A stretch of 64,000 nt of DNA. Origin: Patella vulgata. Its lineage: Eukaryota > Mollusca > Gastropoda > Patellidae. The notes below the pieces were generated by a model, which was not told where the DNA came from, did not search any database, and was given only the letters and a program-made list of their open reading frames with translations. The stretch spans positions 34,119,540-34,183,539 of the forward strand of contig NC_065884.2 in NCBI RefSeq assembly GCF_932274485.2, in the 5' to 3' direction. The translations under genes were made by a program, and so were the position numbers. Below, in pieces: positions 59,460-64,000 of the stretch. Positions within the stretch are counted from its first letter, which is position 1. Every line of letters starts with the position of its first letter.

Positions 59460-61800
59460 CAATGTGTATAGTACTAATAGCAATCACATACGGAAGAAGC
59501 GATAAGATCCCTCTGCATTTGCAATTTCAAAAATAATTAAAACCAAATTTAAATTCCGAAAATCTTTTTTGTTGCTAAAACTCTTTGTTTTTTAAATCGG
59601 ATCAAAATGGGAGTAAGGCACAGTGTCCGGGGTGGTAATGGGCGTATTGTGTCCAAATTTCATGGTTTTCGGAAATTCGGCGCCGGTGTCGTGGCGAAAT
59701 TCCACTTTTTTCGCCCTTAATAAAGCCGTAAATGGCGGAAAAAACTCGAACGGCAGGAACCGTGTGAAGAACAAACGACCTCAACGAATGCAGGTATCGA
59801 CTTGAATTTTTCAGGGCTCCTAGGTACCAAGATGAAAAGTTCCTCGCCGGAATTTGGTAGTTATGGTACCAGTGTGGCGCATGCGCGAAATAAAAGGAAA
59901 TTATGGTCGATTTTGGGATTTTGGGTATATTTCGGATTGGTTTGGTAGGTGACGGTGGATCGGGGACTCAAATGGATCTAACATAGCGATCATAATCACT
60001 TTGAAGAATGAGCAAATTTTCACGACCGGGTTGATTCGCTCTGCCCAGGCAACGTTCCTGTGGTCCGATTGCCTTCAAATTTGTACAGAATGTACCTTGG
60101 GATACTAGTTATCACATATTAAAAATAGAAGAGTGTGGGATTCCGAGAACGTTCAAAATAAATTCAAAACCCACCCCTCCCATCAAAGTTTTTTTGCTTA
60201 AAAAATTGCCGTATCATATCGAATTTTTATTGTTCTTGATATCTGAGCATTTTCTCCTATTAATATGTGATAAATATCATCGCGGCGCAGCGAACCGCTA
60301 GAAATTCCAGAGATTTGGACCACCGGAAAGAATGCCTCAGCAGTCAAAAAAGGTCAAAATAGGCGATTTCGGTTTCTATTGTCGATACATCGTTACGGTC
60401 ATTTTAAAAAATTGTCTTTTAAGGATAATTTGTATAGTAACAATACCTATCACATATGCAAGATGCGATAAAATCTCTTTGCATTTGCAATTTCAAAATT
60501 AATTAAAACCAATATTAAATTCCGAAAATCGGTTTTTTGCTAAAACTCTTTTTTTTAATCGGATCAAAATGGGAGTTAGGCACAGAGTCCGGGGTGGTAA
60601 TGAGCGTATTGTATCCAAATTTCATGGTTTTCGGACAATCGGCGCCGGTGTCGTGGCGAAATTCCTCTTTTTCGCCCTTACTGAAGCCGTAAATGGCGGA
60701 AAAAGCCGAACGGCAGGAACCATGTGAAGAACAAACGACCTGAACGAATTCAGGTATCGCCTTGAATTTTTCAGGGCACCTAGGTACCAACGTCAAAAGT
60801 TCCTCGCCGGAATTTGGTAGTCATAGCACCTTTGGTTCCAGCGCGGCGCATGCGCGAAGTCAAAGGAAATTATGGTCGATTTGGGGATTTTGGTTATATT
60901 TCGGAGTGGTTTGGTAAGTGACGGTGTATCTAAGATGGCGGGCATAACACAATATTATAATAACTTTGAAGAATGAGCAAATTTTCGCGACCGGGTTGAT
61001 TTGCTCTGCCCAGGCAACGTTCCTGTGGTCCGATTGCCTTCAAATTTGCATAGAATGTACCTTAGGATTCTAGCTATCACATATTAAAAATAGAAGAGTG
61101 TGGGATTCCGAGAACGTTCAAAATAAATTCAAAACCCACCTCCACCCATCAAAGTTTTTTTGCTTAAAAAATTGCCGTATTATATCGAATTTTTATTGTT
61201 CTTGATATCTGAGCATTTTCTCCTATTAATATGTGATAAATATCATCGCGGCGCAGCCAACCGCTAGAAATTCCAGAGATTTAGACCACCGGAAGGATGC
61301 CTCAGCAGTCAAAAAAGGTCATAATAGGCGATTTCGGTTTCTAGTGTCGATACATCGTTACGGACATTTTAAAAAATTATCTTTTAAGGATAATGTGTAT
61401 AGTACCAATACCTATCACATACAGAAGAGGCGATAAAATCTCTTTGCATTTGCAATTTCAAAATTAATTAAAACCAATATTAAATTGCGAAAATCGGTTT
61501 TTTGCTAAAACTCTTTTTTTTTAATCGGATCAAAATTGGAGTAAGGCACAGAGTCCGGAGTGGTAATCGGCGTATTGTGTTTTCGGACAATCGGCGCCGG
61601 TGTCGTGGCGAAATTCCTCTTTTTTCGCCCTTACTGAAGCCGTAAATGGCGTGAATTCAAAAGAAATTATGGTCGATTTTTGGATTTTGGGTATATTTCG
61701 GAGTGGTTTGGTAAATGACGGTGTATCTAAGATGGCGGTCATAACACAATATTATAATAACTTTGAAGAATGAGCAAATTTTTTCGACCGGGTAATGGGC
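59460..61800 (+). repeat. B long tandem tier in element 8
   Basis: Anchors at 59460, 60424 and 61389 give two whole units of 964-965 bp; the third has lost about 220 bp including its GCGCATGCGC site. Confidence 0.83.
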
Positions 61801-61892
61801 GTATTGTTTCTAAATTTCATGGTTTTCGGACAATCGGTGCCGGTGTCACGGCGAAAGTCCACCTTTTTCCCCTCATGGAAGCCACAAATTGA

Positions 61893-62068
61893 CTTGAGGC
61901 CAGGGTCCTTGAAGTTGTACAGCTGCACCCGGTGACCGATATTTATTTAACTGGGAATAAGTGATAATTCATATGATAGCAGTAAATAATTAAAATATTT
62001 CATAGGGATTATAATAATATTTATATCATGTAGGTGTGCATATCTGATATGCTGGGTATTACAGGGTT
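61893..62068 (+). repeat. Block D, copy 8 (long form)
   Basis: Long form with GCATATCTGATATGC, though here within a B element and not in segment C. Confidence 0.8.
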
Positions 62069-63300
62069 AAAACCAATATTAAATTCCGAAAATCGTTTTT
62101 TTGCTAAAACTCTTTTTTTTTAATCGGATCAAAATGGGAGTAAGGCACAGAGTCCGGGGTGGTAATGGGCGTATTGTGTCCAAATTTCATGGTTTTCGGA
62201 CAATCGGTGCCGGTGTCACTTAGAAAAAAACCCGACAAAAGGTAGGTGACAAGAAGAAACGACTTGAACGAATGCAGGTATCACCTTGAAATTTTCAGGG
62301 TACCTAGGTACGAACGTGAAAATTTGCTCGCCGGAATTTAGTACTCATGGTACCGTTGGTTCCAGCGTAGCGCATGCGCGAAGTCAAAACCAGCTAAACT
62401 CGAAAACAACCTTGTCGGCACATCAAACATCAAAGGCGAAATTTGAATTTTTGAAATATTCAAATACCAAACATTCGATCATGATCCAGGCTATCCTGAA
62501 ATGTATTAATTTCGGTAATAGGAGACAGATTCTCTAAGCCTCGACCAATTGTGTATGTTTTCAAGTCCATTAAAATTGATTTTTCACTATTTTTCATTTT
62601 CAATTCAAAATGGCGTCCATCAGTTGACGTAAATCAAAATTCTACTGTCTACATTTAATGGGCTTTCCTTCAAGGATTTGGAAAATATAATTCCCTTGTC
62701 TGTAAGTGAAATATCAAAAAAGCCTTAGCGATATTTCACATTTCAAGATGGTGGCACTTCCAGTTCGGGCTACAAACTCCTTTTTTTGTGTACGAATCAG
62801 TAGTGTCGTAGCTAGTAAAGAAATACAATTTCAAGGCAATCGGACCTATATTTCGTCGATTTTTGGGAAAAATACAGGAGATAATACAGAAAATTTCTAA
62901 TGGCATTTTTCAACTTTTATTGGTAAGATCTACTTACATTCTTAATTTCATGAAAATCGTACAACTACTAAAGAAGTTGTCAAGTTAATTTTAACTTTCG
63001 GTTCGAAATCACAGCGACGAATTTTCGAAATTCGAAAATCCGAAATTGCAGATTAGTAAAATTAGTAAAATAGGTAAAAAAATCACAAAGTTACAGCAAT
63101 GTGGGTCAAATGCATTCGTTCGTAAAATTCGGTAATTTCGGATGTGTAAAACGTTTTGAAAATATACCTATTCCAAAGCCACCACCCATTCTTGGTGGGG
63201 GGGGGGGGTAGGTCAAAGTTTCAGAAAGATCCCACGGTTAGATTCTGAGATATAAGATTTGCAGGAAAAACACACAAAAAAAAAAAATAATAATAATAAT

Positions 63301-63360
63301 CTTAACAGAAACAATAAGCTTTCATATGTAATACATATGAAAGCTTAATAATAATAATAA
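63301..63360 (+). repeat. B-type hairpin unit at end of element 8
   Basis: CTTAACAGAAACAATAAGC lead and a perfect hairpin at 63315-63347, then AATAAT. It is followed by TTTTAACAAAAACAATAGTG, which looks like the first half of a worn A-type unit. Confidence 0.88.
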
Positions 63361-63715
63361 TTTTAACAAAAACAATAGTGTTTCACACAAGCTACGCATT
63401 GTGGAACCCTAATTACTGCAACGAATAATCGATAATTTGCAGAAAAATTAAATGTTTGACAGTTATCTCCCTTTACAAGTGATAATTAGATTTTAGATTG
63501 CTATCCAGATTAATCATCTTCTTTTGCGCTGCAGTTAGTTTCCAAGTCGCCGAAATCAAAATAAGAAAAACAAGTATTTTGTTGTGTATATTTTAATCAT
63601 TATATATAATTATAATTGCAGTGGGTTTCCAAGACGACAAAGTTAAAATAAGAAAAACAAGTATTTTGTTGTATATTTTAATCATTATATATAATTAACT
63701 ACTGTATTATTATAA
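63361..63715. repeat. Non-A/B sequence with an 87-bp tandem duplication
   Basis: After the worn hairpin unit there is AT-rich sequence with AGTTATCTCCCTTTAC near 63462 (complement of the GGGAGATAAC motif). TTTCCAAG at 63539 recurs at 63626, starting two near-identical copies of an 87-bp stretch with AAGAAAAACAAGTATTTTG. No gene seen. Confidence 0.6.
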
Positions 63716-64000
63716 CTGAGCGCCATGGAAAACGCATCACTTAGTTTTTCGTATAACAAAATGATCCTGTAAACATATCTTATTTATTTTGCTTCTTATT
63801 GTGAACAATATTCAAATGGGAACACATCTATAACAACACATTTGTACACTTATGGATGTTTAATCTGTAATCAACGGTACAAAGTCAGAGGGGTCAAAAC
63901 CAAAAGTACGACACAGATGTCAGTAGCGCGTGTGTCCTCCACGGGCACTTACGCACGCTGTGCAGCGACGTCGCGTGGAATTTACCAATGTTTGAAAGAA
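63716..64000 (-). mobile_element. Tc1-like transposon, 3' end, running off the window
   Basis: Inverted end CTGAGCGCCATGGAAAACGC at 63716, then ACTTAGTTTTTCGTATAAC, exactly the right end of the element at 10037-11573 read on the other strand. The 3' untranslated part matches closely. The rest lies beyond 64000. TA is at 63713-63714, one base off the end, so the target-site edge is slightly irregular. Confidence 0.92.
63920..64000 (-). pseudogene. Tc1-like transposase, C-terminal 26 residues
   Basis: Minus-strand frame FFQTLVNSTRRRCTAC... ending GGHTRY and a stop at 63922-63920, matching the C-terminus encoded at 11285-11369 with three or four changes. No break is visible in this short part; whether the full gene is intact cannot be seen. 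Confidence 0.88.

Larger units (their letters stand above)
58325..63300 (+). repeat. Family B composite element 8 (full length, longest)
   Basis: Left terminus CTAGATCTGCATAGCAGAT; cores about 58660-59300 (one unit shortened near 59040); linker GCCGGCCGGACG near 59305 and hairpin CCACATT-TC-AATGTGG near 59336; long units 59460-60423 and 60424-61388 and most of a third; long-form block D 61893-62068; GCGCATGCGC at 59877, 60846 and 62370; right flank with a G-run near 63196-63208; A-run and (AAT)n. About 4.97 kb. Confidence 0.84.

Overview
The window is repeat-dominated animal DNA in which I find no host gene. The only coding matter belongs to transposable elements: three pieces of one Tc1-like family, one complete Tc1-like element of another family, and one non-LTR retrotransposon (LINE). 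Most of the rest is two large families of AT-rich, non-coding composite repeats, here called A and B. The style of repeat (hundreds of bases of tandem 'core' units between defined ends, the recurring motif AAGGGNNATAACTC, AAT microsatellites beside element ends) suggests a mollusc, probably a bivalve, and a satellite-rich heterochromatic setting. The taxon is inference only.

Layout. 1-25257 is mainly family A (diverged monomers of roughly 500-700 bp around an ACTTCCGGT core). It includes a tandem segmental duplication of about 6.46 kb whose junction at 4360/4361 cuts a Tc1-like element; the whole second copy of that element lies at 10037-11573. A non-A stretch holds 14331-15775. An inverted repeat of A lies at 18173-20380 and a minus-strand LINE at 20381-23709. 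25258-33436 is family B, interrupted by a Tc1-like element with perfect inverted ends at 30811-32290. Short hairpin units at 33437-33647 separate B from another A block (33648-37840). 37841-63300 is mainly B: segment C copy 1, a B right part, three head-to-tail B elements (41001, 44968 and 48861 to 53481), a B stub, about 1.2 kb of other sequence, segment C copy 2, a second B right part, a four-unit hairpin array, and one more B element (58325-63300). The right edge holds the 3' end of a third Tc1-like copy on the minus strand.

How the parts relate. Nearly all A and B copies start at the same sequence, CTAGAYCTGC, usually just after an (AAT)n tract, and end in A-rich plus (AAT)n sequence. Each start carries a small hairpin. 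Read on the minus strand this is hairpin-CTAG followed by T, the layout expected at a Helitron-type 3' end, so a non-autonomous rolling-circle origin is a reasonable hypothesis; the other end does not clearly fit. Each family also has its own free-standing hairpin unit whose stem matches the palindrome in that family's start (GCTTTCAGAC for A, GCTTTCATATG for B). B elements have two nested tandem tiers (about 150 bp, then about 965 bp) and a perfect NRF1-like palindrome, GCGCATGCGC, in most of the long units and right parts. This two-family system with matched end hairpins is the best candidate here for something undescribed. No enzyme that could move it is encoded in the window.
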